Positions 21,475 through 32,491 of a stretch of DNA of 64,000 nt are shown in pieces. A model generated the notes under the pieces. The model was not told where the DNA came from, did no database searches, and worked only from the letters and a program-made list of their open reading frames with translations. Position numbers and translations under genes: made by a program. The DNA lies in assembly GCA_022432975.1 (NCBI GenBank), contig CM039511.1:23090557-23154556 (forward strand), in the 5' to 3' direction. The DNA is from Begonia masoniana (taxonomy: Eukaryota; Streptophyta; Magnoliopsida; Cucurbitales; Begoniaceae). Each line of letters begins with the position of its first letter. Positions within the stretch are counted from its first letter, which is position 1.

Positions 21475-22233
21475 CTAGCAGCGTGAACATCGTGATGAGG
21501 TGAAAGCTAGAAGCTCAAGATCGCATTCGAACAACGCGATTAATTCTTCTTCAAAGGTGATCCACGCTCGTTATAGTCGCCTGTCGGCTTCAGAACTACC
21601 ACGTTCTTGTTCATCACGATAGGGCTACAGACCCAACTCGGTTTTCCCCACTCTAAGTCCACCTCATAGAGCGAGAATCGGCCCCTGCTCATGAAGCTAC
21701 AAAACTCGATCTCCCCTGAGTTCCTTGTACGAGTCGTCTTCTTCATCCCACTCCAACGTGTTTTCCATATTCTTCAATCTTTTCACCATCCCATTGTATT
21801 CCTTTTATTGCTTTTCTTATATGTTCAACCACAAACTGATAATTTTCCTCCTCTTCAACTACTGAGTGTTCTAGCAATGGCGGAACCATTCTCCCTCGTA
21901 AGTTCACTGCTTGAATGGCTGGAAAGGCCTTCGTTTTCTGTTTTTTAGAACGAACTATGGCCATGGAACGTTTCCATATGAAGGCAAAAATTGCTTCAAC
22001 CCTCGTCGGAGGCTTGTCTAAGCCATCGCATACTCTGCTCGCTGTAACTTTTTCTCGAAGTGTGGCAATGTTGGCCTTGGAAAACATAAATCTCTTGCTT
22101 ACAACATTTACTCCATCAAATTCAGGAAGTTTGACCCCTATAAGCTCTGTTGGAGGATAGATCCTAGCGGCATCGAAACATGGTCTGACCATGTTCGTAA
22201 GTCCGCAACTGCTGGCTGTTAGTGTTCTACACA
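21475..22233 (-). pseudogene. BAHD-family acyltransferase, C-terminal half
   Basis: BAHD enzymes transfer acyl groups from acyl-CoA to alcohols or amines in specialised metabolism. The frame from 22233 contains NMVRPCFDAARIYPP, the KANIATLREK region, TRVEAIFAFIWK and VNLRGRMVPPL, typical of the middle of the family. The C-terminal signature appears as DLEWGKP (21641-21661), a variant of DFGWGKP. At least two frameshifts are present: between GKHVGVG and the TRTRNSGE segment near 21745, and after TGDYNE near 21560, where another frame continues as RAWITFEEEL and ELLAFTSS. It ends at 21475, almost touching the MULE TSD. The N-terminal half with the HxxxD motif is absent from the window. Confidence 0.88.
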
Positions 22234-23229
22234 TGTTGAGCTCCGATCTGCAAATAGGACGCAAGAACTCGAAGAAGACCGTTAGTTTTCGGGTACACAA
22301 AACTGACAAATCCGAGAAGAAATAATGCAAACGAAATATCAAACGTACTCTGAATTTAACGAAATTTTAGGTGAGTCTTATGAAATGAGTGAGATGTGTG
22401 CTGGTGAAAAACATGGTCCAGATTCGTTGATTTGAAGTATTTTTGGACTGTTTTCTAAGAATCGGCCAATAATCGCTATATGAAGCATTTTGGCAAGAGT
22501 TGTCTTCCAATGAAGAGAACTCGATTCAAGGAATCGGTTAGGCCACTTCTTGCCGGTTTCCGATCTCAAAAGAAATGAGAAGAAGATGGAAAATCCGTTC
22601 TTACAAGCTACCAAGCTTGAAGATCGATTTTGGGGGCGCAACCCCTCGGTTGTTGTCAACCGAGATTACCTTGGAAGCTCCTTGCTCCAATGTTTTCTTC
22701 TATTGAGAGAGAAATCCGTGGGTGCTCATAAAAAATCATCCAAAAAAGTTACAAACGCCATGAATATATTTAGACCTAATGGTGGGGTTGGGCTTGGTCT
22801 TGGCCTTGGAGGGGATAATGGGCCATCATGTGGGCTTGAGTCATGTCTTCAACTTCAATGGGTCAAACCAAGCCACTAACTAATTCTAATATTCATCTAA
22901 TCCTAACATGCATTTAATCCTAATATGCATATAATAAAGTTTAAACAAGAAGGCCAACGTTTGCCAATAAGTTTGAAATTTCAAAAAAGCAACAAAAATC
23001 AAAGCTCGGGAAGACAAATTCCCATGTGAGCATTAAGGTGCATCTTTAGTCTTTCCATATGATGAGATTCTTTGGTTGGTCAACGTCCCCAACTTTAATC
23101 TCACACTTCAAGTCATCCACGGTGTCCTCCAGGTCTTCACACGAACCATGAACTGCAAAAGAGACAAGTGTGTTAGTTAAATTGTGGACTTGGGTTTGGG
23201 ATCGTGTAATGGGCCTACGGGACATAACA
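22234..23229 (-). repeat. 3' LTR of element B
   Basis: 996 bp, nearly the same length as the 1003-bp 5' LTR. Boundaries are set by alignment to 31342-32344 and by the TSD. It includes the last part of the pol reading frame (23046-23229). Confidence 0.92.
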
Positions 23230-24459
23230 TCTTCCCTAGGTGATTGAGGATTTGACCTCAAATCCTTTAATTCAGGCCTCTCGGAGTTTTCTTCATCGCT
23301 TATATAAGGTGATAGGTCCATTACATTGAACATTGCCGATACTCCGTAATCTCCAGGCAGTTCAATCTTATAAGCGTTGTTATTGATCCGCTACAACACC
23401 TTGAAGGGTCCATCCGCACGAGGAAGAAGCTTAGATTTCCTTTTGTCGGGGAATCTATCTTTTCGTAGATGCAACCAAACCAAATCTCCTTCATTGAAGA
23501 TAACTTTTTTTCGACCTTTGTTTACTCGTTTGGCCACGCTCGCATTTCTCTTCTCGATGGCTTGACGCACGCTCTCATGTAATTTATTAATTTGTTCAGC
23601 CTTGCTCGCTCCTGATGGGTTGGCCAGTTCAGTAAATGGCAAAGGAACAAGGTCCAATGGTGTACAAGGATTAAACCCATAGGCAACCTCAAAGGGCGAT
23701 TGCTCAGTAGTGGAATGAAGGGTGCGATTGTAAGCAAATTCCAATTCGGGAAGGACTACATCCGAACTGGATAGTTTCTTACCTACAATACTGTGTAAGA
23801 GGGAGCCTAAGGTTCTGTTAACAACTTCTGTTTGCCCATCAGTTTGGGGGTGAAAAGATGTGCTAAAACACAGTTTTGTCCCCAACTTCTTCCACAAAGT
23901 GGTCCAAAAGGCGCTTAAAAATTTATTTTCCCGGTCCGACATTATAGAATGCGGTATGCCATGTAGATGAACAATTTCTTTGAAAAACATGTCAGCTATG
24001 GAGAAGGCATCATTCGTTTTTGTACAAGGAATGAAATGTGCCATCTTAGAGAAACGATCCACAACCACCATGATCGAATCCTTATTACGAGCAATTCGTG
24101 GCAATCCCAAAATGAAGTCCATACTAACTTTAGTCCAAGGGTGCGAGGGAACAGGTAAGGGCATATATAAGCCTTGTGGTAGAACCTTACTCTTGGCTTT
24201 TTTGCACACGACGCATGTCTCCGCCAAGCAGTGCACATCTTTTTTCATATGTGGCCAATAAAAGTGTTCCTTAAGCATATCGAGGGTCTTCTTCTCCTAG
24301 GAATGACTCGCTAATCCTCCACAATGGGCTTCTTTTACAAGATATTGCCTTAAACTTCCTTGCAGAATACATAATTTTCCCGCCCTTAATAAATAGTCGT
24401 CCATAAGTCGATATTCTCCTTCAGCCTTTTCCTTGCACTTGGTGTAATAAGATCCGAAG
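23046..24459 (-). pseudogene. Integrase of element B with CR-like C-terminal tail
   Basis: The integrase inserts the cDNA. Visible parts: H2C2 zinc region (about 24180-24278, HFYWPHMK then CVVCKKAK), catalytic core with MDFILGLPR, the second Asp in MSDRENKF, and the Glu in FHPQTDGQTEVVNR. Next come the TEQSPFEVAYGFNP motif and the C-terminal LPGDYGVSAMFNVMDLSPY. A TAG at 23391-23393 interrupts the frame just after PFKVL. The frame then runs over the PPT into the LTR, where RRPITRSQTQ resembles the CR motif of centromeric chromoviruses. No HP1-like chromodomain was seen. Confidence 0.88.
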
Positions 24460-25977
24460 TCAGGGGTCAGATTCGTAATTATGTTTGATCCATTTAAATC
24501 CAAAGAATCGAGTCCCTAACTCGGTAAGAAGAATGTGTTTCCTCGAAAGTGCGTCAGCGACTATATTGTTTTCCCCTTTCACATACTTTAGAATGTACGA
24601 AAACCTCTCCAGGAATTCCACCCACTTAGCATGCCTCTTATTTAACTTGTGCTGACCTTTGATATATCGTAAAGCTTGATGGTCAGTATGGATAACAAAT
24701 TCTCGTGAGAAGAGGTAATGATGCCAGTGTTCTAATGCTCTAATAAAGACATAAAATTCTTTATCGTACGTGGAGTAATTGAGCACGGCTCCTTTCAGTT
24801 TCTCACTAAAGTATGCAATGGGTTTCCCCTCTTACATGAGTACGGCTCCAATGCCAACTCCGGAAGCGTCACTCTTAATTTCAAATACTTTGTTAAAATC
24901 GGAGAGTGCTAACACTGGCAAGTGACATAGCTTGTTCTTCATTAGCTCAAAGCTCTTTTGGCAAGCCGGGGTCCAAGTAAACTCTTTTCCTTTCTTAGTG
25001 CAATCAGTGAGTGGTGAGACTATTGAGCTAAAATCTTTTATGAACCTCTTATAAAAGGAGGCCAGACCATGGAAGCTACGTACTTCGGTTACAGAGTTCG
25101 GGGTAGGCCAATCCTTAATGGCCTTGATCTTGTCATTATCAGCTTCCATGCCATCCTGAGAAATGACAAACCCTAGGAAATAAACCTTATCTTGCCCGAA
25201 TGAGCATTTGCTTAAATTTCCAAATAATGAGCTTTTTGGAGGGCTTGGAAAAGTATACTTAGATGGTTGAGGTGTTGTGGAAGGTCTAGGCTATCCACCA
25301 AAATATCGTCAAAATAGACAACAATAAATTTTCCTAGGAATCTTTTAGCACGTGGTGCATGAGTCTCATGAAAGTGCTGGGCGCGTTAGATAACTCGAAG
25401 GGCATCACCATCCACTCAAAAAGCCCATACTTAGTCTTGAAGGCCGTCTTCCACTCGCTACCTTCTTTCATTCTTATCTGGTGGTATCTGCTCTTAAGAT
25501 CCACCTTAGAAAATACGGAGGCTCCACTGAGCTCATCCAACATATCCTCGAGCCTAGGGATAGGGTATCTATATTTTATGGTAATTTGATTCACGGCTAG
25601 GCTATCAACGTACATCCTCATTGTGCCATCTTTCTTAGGTACCATAAGTGAGGGCACTACACAGGGGCTCATGGACTCTCGTATGTATCCTTTATCCAAT
25701 AATTCTTGAACTTGATCTTGGAGTTTCTTGGTCTCCTCGGGGTTCATTCTATAGGCCGGTCTATTAGGTAGTGAGGCCCCGGGATGAGGTCAATTTGATG
25801 TTCTATACCACGCAAATAGGGTAATCCTTGGGGCAATTCCTCAGGAAACACGTCTTGGAATTGATTGAGTAACTTCTTCACGGGGATTACTCCTAGCTCC
25901 ATAACTCTATCGTGAAATAATATTAGTATCATGGGATCTCCTCGAAGCACCGATGCCTCTATCTCCGATCTAGTCAT
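24460..25977 (-). pseudogene. Reverse transcriptase and RNase H of element B
   Basis: [35 protein letters not shown] and [12 protein letters not shown] are visible (25747 downward), but the YFDD catalytic loop region (about 25270-25330) is frameshifted. RNase H: SDASGVGIGAVLM, a TAA in place of an expected Gln at 24832, then [17 protein letters not shown] and VADALSR with the catalytic Asp and Glu residues. It would copy element RNA and degrade the template. Several frameshifts abolish function. Confidence 0.87.
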
Positions 25978-26001
25978 ATAAAGATTGGCTTTTTTCTTTT
26001 C

Positions 26002-26650
26002 TTATTTTCTAGCGGCATCGTTTTTTGATATTTCCTCGGCGGTCAGGGGTGCTAACTTAATTGTCTTACCACCAAACTTAAGGGAATAGTAATTGGAACG
26101 TCCATCAAGGTTTGCACTACGATCAAATTGCCAGGGTCGTCCAAGAAGTAAGTAGCTGGCACTCATGGGTACGACATCGCATAAAACTGAATCTTGATAT
26201 TTTCCCATAGCAAAATCTACTCTCACTTGTCGAGAGACCTTGACATCATCCCTATTATCAAACCATCATAACTTATAAGGGTGGGGATGTGTAGTCGTCT
26301 CTAATCCTAGCTTCTGGACTAATTTGTTGGATGCCACGTTGGCACAACTTCCTCCGTCTATAATTAAAGAGCATTACTTATCCTTGATAAGACATCTACT
26401 ATGGAAGATATTCTCACGTTGGCAATCCTCTCCTGAACTTTTAGTCACAAGGACTCGTCTCCTAACCATCAACAAGGGTCCCTCAGGAGCGCGCACGACT
26501 TCGTCCTCAGTGTCACTGTTCTCGATATGTTCGTCCTCTACCTCTACCTCGTGGTCATCCTCGCTCTCAACTTCTCCCGTATCTTTCTTGATAATCATCA
26601 CTCGGCGATTCAGACATTGAGCCATGTAATGACCTAGCCTGTGACATTTA
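26002..26650 (-). pseudogene. Zinc knuckle and aspartic protease of element B
   Basis: Zinc knuckle CYKCHRLGHYMAQC at about 26615-26655, directly after a stop, then an acidic linker (26500-26580). The protease core near 26340-26370 is followed by VDFAMGKYQDSV and LLGRPWQFDR. The stop after the LIKDK segment (26374) and a frame break near 26230-26340 disrupt it. GRPWQFDR is shared with elements C and D. Confidence 0.82.
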
Positions 26651-26655
26651 TAGCA

Positions 26656-29600
26656 CTAGATTTCTATTGCTCTAGGTGAGTTGGTTTTATCGACTAAGGT
26701 TTTGCTACTGAATTCCTTAAGTGGCCAACTATGGTTAAAAGGCTTCTTTCCTTTAGCTTTGTCGAAGGGATTGATTGGTTCAGGTGACTTAGAGATGACT
26801 TTGGGAGGGATGTTGGGGGTAAACTTAGGAGGATAGGTGGATTTTCTCTTTCTATTGAGTTGTTGCTCAATTGTCATTGCCATATGAACTATTGCGTCTA
26901 AGGACTCTGCCGGGTGTATGTCAACTAGATCTCCTATGTCTCTATTCAATCCTTGAATGAATCTAGCAATAGCCTGCTCCTCAGGTTCTTCCATATCTAC
27001 TCGTATCCTTAGGGTTTCAAACTCGGCTAGGTAAGCCTCAACGGATCGAGTTCCTTGTCGTAGATTTTGAATTTGAAGGAATAGATCTTGACGATAATGG
27101 GTGGGTATGAACCTCTTAGTGTAACACCCGGCTTTACGAGATTTAATTTTTATTCCAATATAGACGGCATTTTGTAAATACGTCAAATTAGGTCCGTTTT
27201 ACGAACGAAAGATTTTAACAAGGCCGTAGTAATAAATTAGAATTTTGGGTGAAATATGAAAATTTGAGGTAAATGGATCGTTAATTAAATAACGAAATTA
27301 GTTGATAAACAAATAGAGAATTAATGGAGGGCAAGTTGGTAATTGCACAATCCAATTTTTATTAAAATCAAAAACTCCCTCATTTCTTTTCCCCTCACCC
27401 ACGCCAATTTCATTTTTCTCTCAACCCCCCTTCGCGTGATTTTCTTCCTCCTCCGGCGATTCTCCTCTCCGTGGTCGAAGCTTGTCCTCCGGCGACTCGA
27501 GTCTTCACGTTTCTCTTCCGTCTTTGCTCTCTAGGTAAGACTCTAAGTTTTGGAATGTTAGATATCGATTTCTAGGATTTAAAACGAATAGGGTTCGTTA
27601 GGGTTTTCGTTGAAAACGTAAATCGATGTTTGAAATTGATAGGTTGAGCTTAGTTATGCCTCTAATAGACGTATTGATAGTTATCGGAGCTTAGTTCATC
27701 GATTTGTTGAGGTGTATTGGAGACTTGGTTAAGTTGGAGCTTGAAAACCTCCATTAATGGAAGTTTGGTGATTCTCGAGCGCAAATTGCTCGATGAAATG
27801 CCTCAACGAGGTGTTTTAGAGTTTTAGGGAATTTTCTTTAGTTAGGACTTAGTTATTTTTGAAGTTTGAGGATTTAGACTCGGTTTAACGTGTATATTGT
27901 GAAATGTATAGGCGAACAAACGCTCGTGGACGGAGCTCGGTGTGCAACAACGCGAGGTAAGTTCTCGTGACTTACTCTGGCCGATAGGCCTACACCATAT
28001 GTCGAAGTCGTCTCGAGGTGTTTTGGAGATGTCTTTGTTTAAATTTCATAGGTTGGGTAGTTTAGGTTTGGTTAATTATAGGTTGATTGTTATGTTTTAA
28101 TGGTATTTGTCGCGTTTTAATGGTATGCTCGTTAATTGCATTATATTGAACTATTCATGCATCACGGTTTTAAAAATGATATGAAAATGAATTTACGCAC
28201 GGATTTTATGAAAAGAACATGCATCGTAAAAGGCAAGTAAAGTATCACAGTAAACAACCATGACATGGGGTTATTGGGGATGAGGTTCAGACCTGGCGTT
28301 CCGTGGTGAGCGGGTTTTCCTCCCTTCAGATGGTGTGGGCTGTCTAACCGCTGGACGTGCCTTATCCATCTGTCGAGCGTTTCCGATAACCATAGACTGA
28401 CACGTACAGATATATGCATTGACATGGACGGTTTTCATTGCACTGAACATACATGATCATGCATTAGCATTTGCGTAGAGCTTACTGAGATTTTTATCTC
28501 ATAGGTGTCTCTATGGTGTAGGTGATATTGAGACAGGTGAGGAAGACGTCCATCCGCCTGAAGTATGAGCATGTTGAAGGAGGAGGCCCGTGGGAGTGTG
28601 CTGGCAGTTGGGGCGTGATTTTGACCCGTGGGGACATAGGTAAACATTTTGGGAATTGATAAATAGAAATATAGGAAATCTATATAGCTAAATACTTTAG
28701 GATGTTTTGGGTTTGGATGGATTATATGTCGTGTTTTGGAAATTAGAGGAATTTTTGTAATGTTTTGACTATTTTCAAACAGGAGGAAATGTTAATCTTT
28801 TAAATGAAACTATGCGGTTCGTTTTCATGAAATTGGTTATGTTTTAATTGTGTTTTGAGTCGGTGAACGAGTGGTAGCGTCGTTGTGTGGAAGTGGGTTT
28901 ATGAGAAAAGTATGAAATGGTATGTGAGAAAGGAATGAGAAAGGTGAAGATTGTATGTTGTGAGTGTTGGGGTGAAATTTGTGTGTGCAGGGCATGAAGG
29001 GTAACGAAGGAGGAAATGAAGAAATGAAGGAAGGGAGGAGGGAGTGCTCTCTGGAAAAAGTTCCAGAGAGCATGGTGATTGATCGCCACCAAATGGCGAT
29101 CAATCGCCACTCCTTGCTTGGCGATCGCTAGGTGATGGTGTCATCGCCTAATGGCGATTGCTCGCCATGAACAATCGCCTAATGGCGATTGCTCGCCATT
29201 TTATGGTGAGCAATCGCCACCTGTTCTGCCGGCCATAAGAAAAACAAAAAAAAAAAAGAAGATATATTATGTTTTAAACTTTAATTGTTTTCTTTTAATA
29301 CTTAATCATTTATTTAATGGTTTTAAGTTATCTTGGATAGATTTCAAAGTAGTTTTCAAATGCCGTTAATAACTTCAATGCCAACTTTAAAAGTTTTATT
29401 TCCGCTTGAAAGTTAAATTTAAAGTTTGTACGTATAAAATGAAAAATTTGTACGAAAAAATTTAGGGTACGGGTAAGGGTCGTTACACTTAGTCATGAGT
29501 GACTTCATTGTTCTCCATGTAGTAATGGAAGTATCTCCTATCCGTCGTCTTTGGAGATTGATATTGGACCACCAGAGGGCCGCATATCCCGATAGCTCTA

Positions 29601-30128
29601 CGGATACTAATTGGATCTTTACTTTATCAGAGTACTTATAATAGTCAAAGACCTTTTCTACCTTATCCATCCATTCTAGGAAGGTATCTCCATCGCATGT
29701 GCCATCAAATGAGGGTATATGTAACTTTACATTTCTAAGGTTCTCGTAGTCCTTTCGTCTACTTGGCCAAAAAGTCTCTTCCCCATCTAAGGTCCATTCT
29801 TCGTCCTCCTCGTAAAGCGGGTTTCTTCTCCTAGGATATTCAGGTCTTTCTTCGTCCGAGATGGGATTTGATTCTTGAAATCGGCTTCTAGGATTTCCAG
29901 GTCTAAATGTAGGTGGGGGTGGGGGTTCTCGGGAAGCTTCATTTGGACTTCTCGTAGGACTTCCATTATGTGTTTCATGCTAAGGGTTAAGTCTTTTAGT
30001 TGTTGGCCTATAATGTTAACTTCTCCGCTAAGGCCATCCAATTGTTCTTGCATGCTAGACTCTCCGTCTTGAGGGGAGTGAGCCTCGGGTTGGGGAAGGT
30101 CTTTGCCCCGGTTCGGTTCTTGATTCAT
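26656..30128 (-). pseudogene. gag of element B, split by a solo LTR
   Basis: The N-terminal part starts at 30128 (MNQEPNRGKDLPQ) and reaches ALWWSNINLQRRR and TWRTMKSLMTK at about 29490. The solo LTR 27120-29487 with its TSD follows. The frame resumes at 27119 with RFIPTHYRQDL, then VEAYLAEFETL and EEQAIARFIQGLN, typical of the retrotransposon gag domain. A further frameshift lies near 29680-29790. The two halves join cleanly when the insertion and one TSD copy are ignored. Confidence 0.85.
27120..29487 (+). mobile_element. Solo LTR (Tekay-like), 2368 bp, TSD CTTAG
   Basis: TGTAACACCCGG...GGGTCGTTACA, flanked by perfect CTTAG duplications (27115-27119, 29488-29492). Contains the family landmarks CTTACTCTGGCCGATAGGCC (27972-27991) and TATGGTGTAGGTGATATTGA (28512-28531), in the opposite orientation to the 5967-8475 copy. 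The 29076-29220 stretch is a dense set of GGCGATTG / CAATCGCC inverted motifs. Inserted into the gag of element B. Confidence 0.93.
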
Positions 30129-31327
30129 ATCTTGGTTTAGCTCTCGTTTAATTCCACTCTTAGTCTTAATTCATGTGATTTCTAAGGTTTGAGGAAGTCA
30201 ATTGAGCTAGGTTGTAGTTGATCTGTGAATGTTAGGGAAGGACAAGTAGTGAACCTAAGTAGTATAATTCAAACCTAGAAATCTTAAAATGCATTTTTGA
30301 GGGCTTAGATGATGTTTTTTGGGATCAAAACGTGATTATCACAGGCTTTTCCTATAGGCTTTGCCTGTGATAACATTGTAGATCTTTTCGATAGCTTTGA
30401 TTTGCGGGGTGGCGCGAAAAAAACTGACACTCGTAGCCAAAATTATGGCTGTTTTAAGGGGGAAAGGTCAAATTCAATATCAAACAACTTTTAAATCCAC
30501 TAAATGATAACAACCGATTCGTGCATGCTCTTTAACATCTTAGTGAACTTGTTATATATAATTTAAACATGAAGATGCAACTAATTAGCTTATCAACAGA
30601 ACGTTAATAATTAAAATCTCATCAAAGCATATAGTGAAAGTGACATAAAGCAACACCAAAAGTAGTGGATAATTTAGGTTGTGTACTTTACTTAGGTTTT
30701 ACTCCTTTTAGCAATGTTTACTTTACCAATGCAATTCAAATGTTAAAGGAGGATGCTTCAGCAGATTAATGGAATAAAACCGTAGCAAATAAACAGACAC
30801 AAAGTATTAGGGTATTTGAAACATGCAAATAGTAGCAGCAAAGTAGCACAAATAGAACACTAACAACAGCTCTGTTTTCAACTTTTAAGCCAACAAACCA
30901 ATCACAAAAATGATGTTATTACTAAGCTATTTTTTTCGTACTCAGATCTGTAACTATTAGAAACATGTTCATAAGTGTTGGAAAAGTAAACACACAGCAG
31001 CCAAGTCATCCAACCCGGAAAGGAAATAAAACAACAAGTACACAAATTGTTGGCCAATGTTCTACAAAAAGAGGAAGGAAAATAAGCAACACAAAAATGG
31101 TGGAATAATTTTCAAAAACTCAAGCTCAAAGTTACAGAAAACTAATAAACGTTCTGGAAATCGTTTTTGTAAGAAAATAAAACAAGATGAAAAGCAAAAA
31201 CAGTAAGAACAACAAACCGAAATGAAGAACAGCAAGATCCCAGTTTTGGTGCCTCAGTTTTGGGCAATCAAATGGGTTTGGAAAACCAAACCGATCTGGT
31301 TTCCCTCACCCTAAGGGAGCTATCCAA
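30129..31327 (-). other. 5' leader of element B
   Basis: About 1.2 kb untranslated AT-rich region between PBS and gag. A perfect 11-bp stem (TTATCACAGGC 30336-30346 with GCCTGTGATAA 30363-30373, loop 16) lies about 210 bases upstream of the gag start. No gene seen. Confidence 0.7.
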
Positions 31328-31339
31328 GCTCTGATACCA
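31328..31339 (-). other. Primer-binding site of element B
   Basis: GCTCTGATACCA on the plus strand, complementary to the initiator tRNA-Met-primed PBS TGGTATCAGAGC, two bases inside the 5' LTR terminus at 31342. Confidence 0.93.
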
Positions 31340-31341
31340 GA

Positions 31342-32344
31342 TGTTGAGCTCCGACCTACAAATAGGACTCAAGAACTCGAAGAAGACCGATAGTTCCCGG
31401 GTGACACAAAACTGACAAATCCGAGAAGAAATAATGCAAACGAAATATCAAACGTACTCCGAATTTAACGAAAATTTAGGTGAGTCTTTTGAAGTGAGTG
31501 AGATGTGTGCTGGTGAAAAACACGGTCTAGATTCGTTGATTTGAATTATTTTTGGACTCTTTTCCGAGAATCAGCCAATAATCGCTATTTGAAGCGTTTT
31601 GGCAAGAGTTTTCTTCCAAGGAAGATAACTCGTTTCAAGAAATCGGTTAGGCCACTTCTTTCCGGTTTCCGATCTCAAAAGAAAGGAGAAGGAGATGGCA
31701 AATCCGTTCTTACAAGCTACCAAGCTTGAAGATCAGTTTTGGGGGCGCAACCCCTCGGTTGTTGTAAACCGAGCTTACCTTGGAAGCTCCTTACTCCAAT
31801 GCTTTTTTCTATTGAGAGAGAAATCCGTGGGTGCTCATAAAAAATCATCCAAAAAAGTTACAAATATCAATGCCATGAATATATAGACCTAATGGTGAGC
31901 TTGGGCTTGGGCTTGGACTTGGAGGGGGATGATGGGCAATCATGTGGGCTTGAGTCATGTCTTCAACTTCAATGGGCCAAACCAAGCCACCAACTAATCC
32001 TAACATTCATCTAATCCTAACATGCATCTAATCCTAACATGCATATAATAAAGTTTAAACAAGAAGGCCAATGTTTGCCAATAAGTTCGAAATTTCAAAA
32101 AAAGCAATAAATATCAAAGCTCGGGAAGACAAATTCTCATGTGAGTATTAAGGTGCATCTTTAGTCTTTCCATATGATGAGATGCTTTGGTTGGTCAACG
32201 TCCCCAGCTTTAATCTCCCACTTCAAGTCATCCACGGTGTCCTCCAGGTCTTCACACGAACCATGACCTGCAAAAGAGACAAGTGTGTTAGTTAAATTGT
32301 GGACTCGAGTTTGGGATCGTGTAATGGGCCTACGGGGCACAACA
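31342..32344 (-). repeat. 5' LTR of element B
   Basis: 1003 bp. On the minus strand it ends CTCAACA two bases before the PBS. Several percent divergence from the 3' LTR is visible, so the element is older than F. Confidence 0.92.
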
Positions 32345-32483
32345 ACACATCAGCACATTTGCTGAATATTCTTTCTGTTACTCACACATTATGTATGTTT
32401 TCTCCCACCTCTAATTCATCACCATGCGGCACTGTAGAAGGTTCTTCTACAATTATATATTCTCGACTGTCTTTATAAGATAA
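32345..32483. other. Unassigned junction sequence between element C and the BAHD locus
   Basis: The minus strand has one short open stretch (VEEPSTVPHGDELEVGENI) that I do not recognise. It is neither clear BAHD nor clear protease. It was contiguous with the BAHD fragment before element B inserted, since both flanks of B carry ACACA. Confidence 0.4.
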
Positions 32484-32491
32484 ATGAGATT

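Larger units (their letters stand above)
22234..32344 (-). mobile_element. Ty3/gypsy element B (CRM-like chromovirus), TSD ACACA
   Basis: LTRs at 22234-23229 and 31342-32344 start (minus strand) TGTTATGTCCC / TGTTGTGCCCC and end CTCAACA. Flanks ACACA (22229-22233 and 32345-32349) are a perfect 5-bp TSD. PBS lies at 31328-31339 and a purine-rich tract CCTAGGGAAGA abuts the 3' LTR. Without its nested solo LTR (27120-29487) the element is about 7.7 kb. The pol frame crosses the PPT and continues about 180 bases into the 3' LTR, a trait of CRM-clade elements with a CR motif. Numerous frameshifts and stops. Left flank is the BAHD pseudogene, right flank is element C. Confidence 0.93.
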
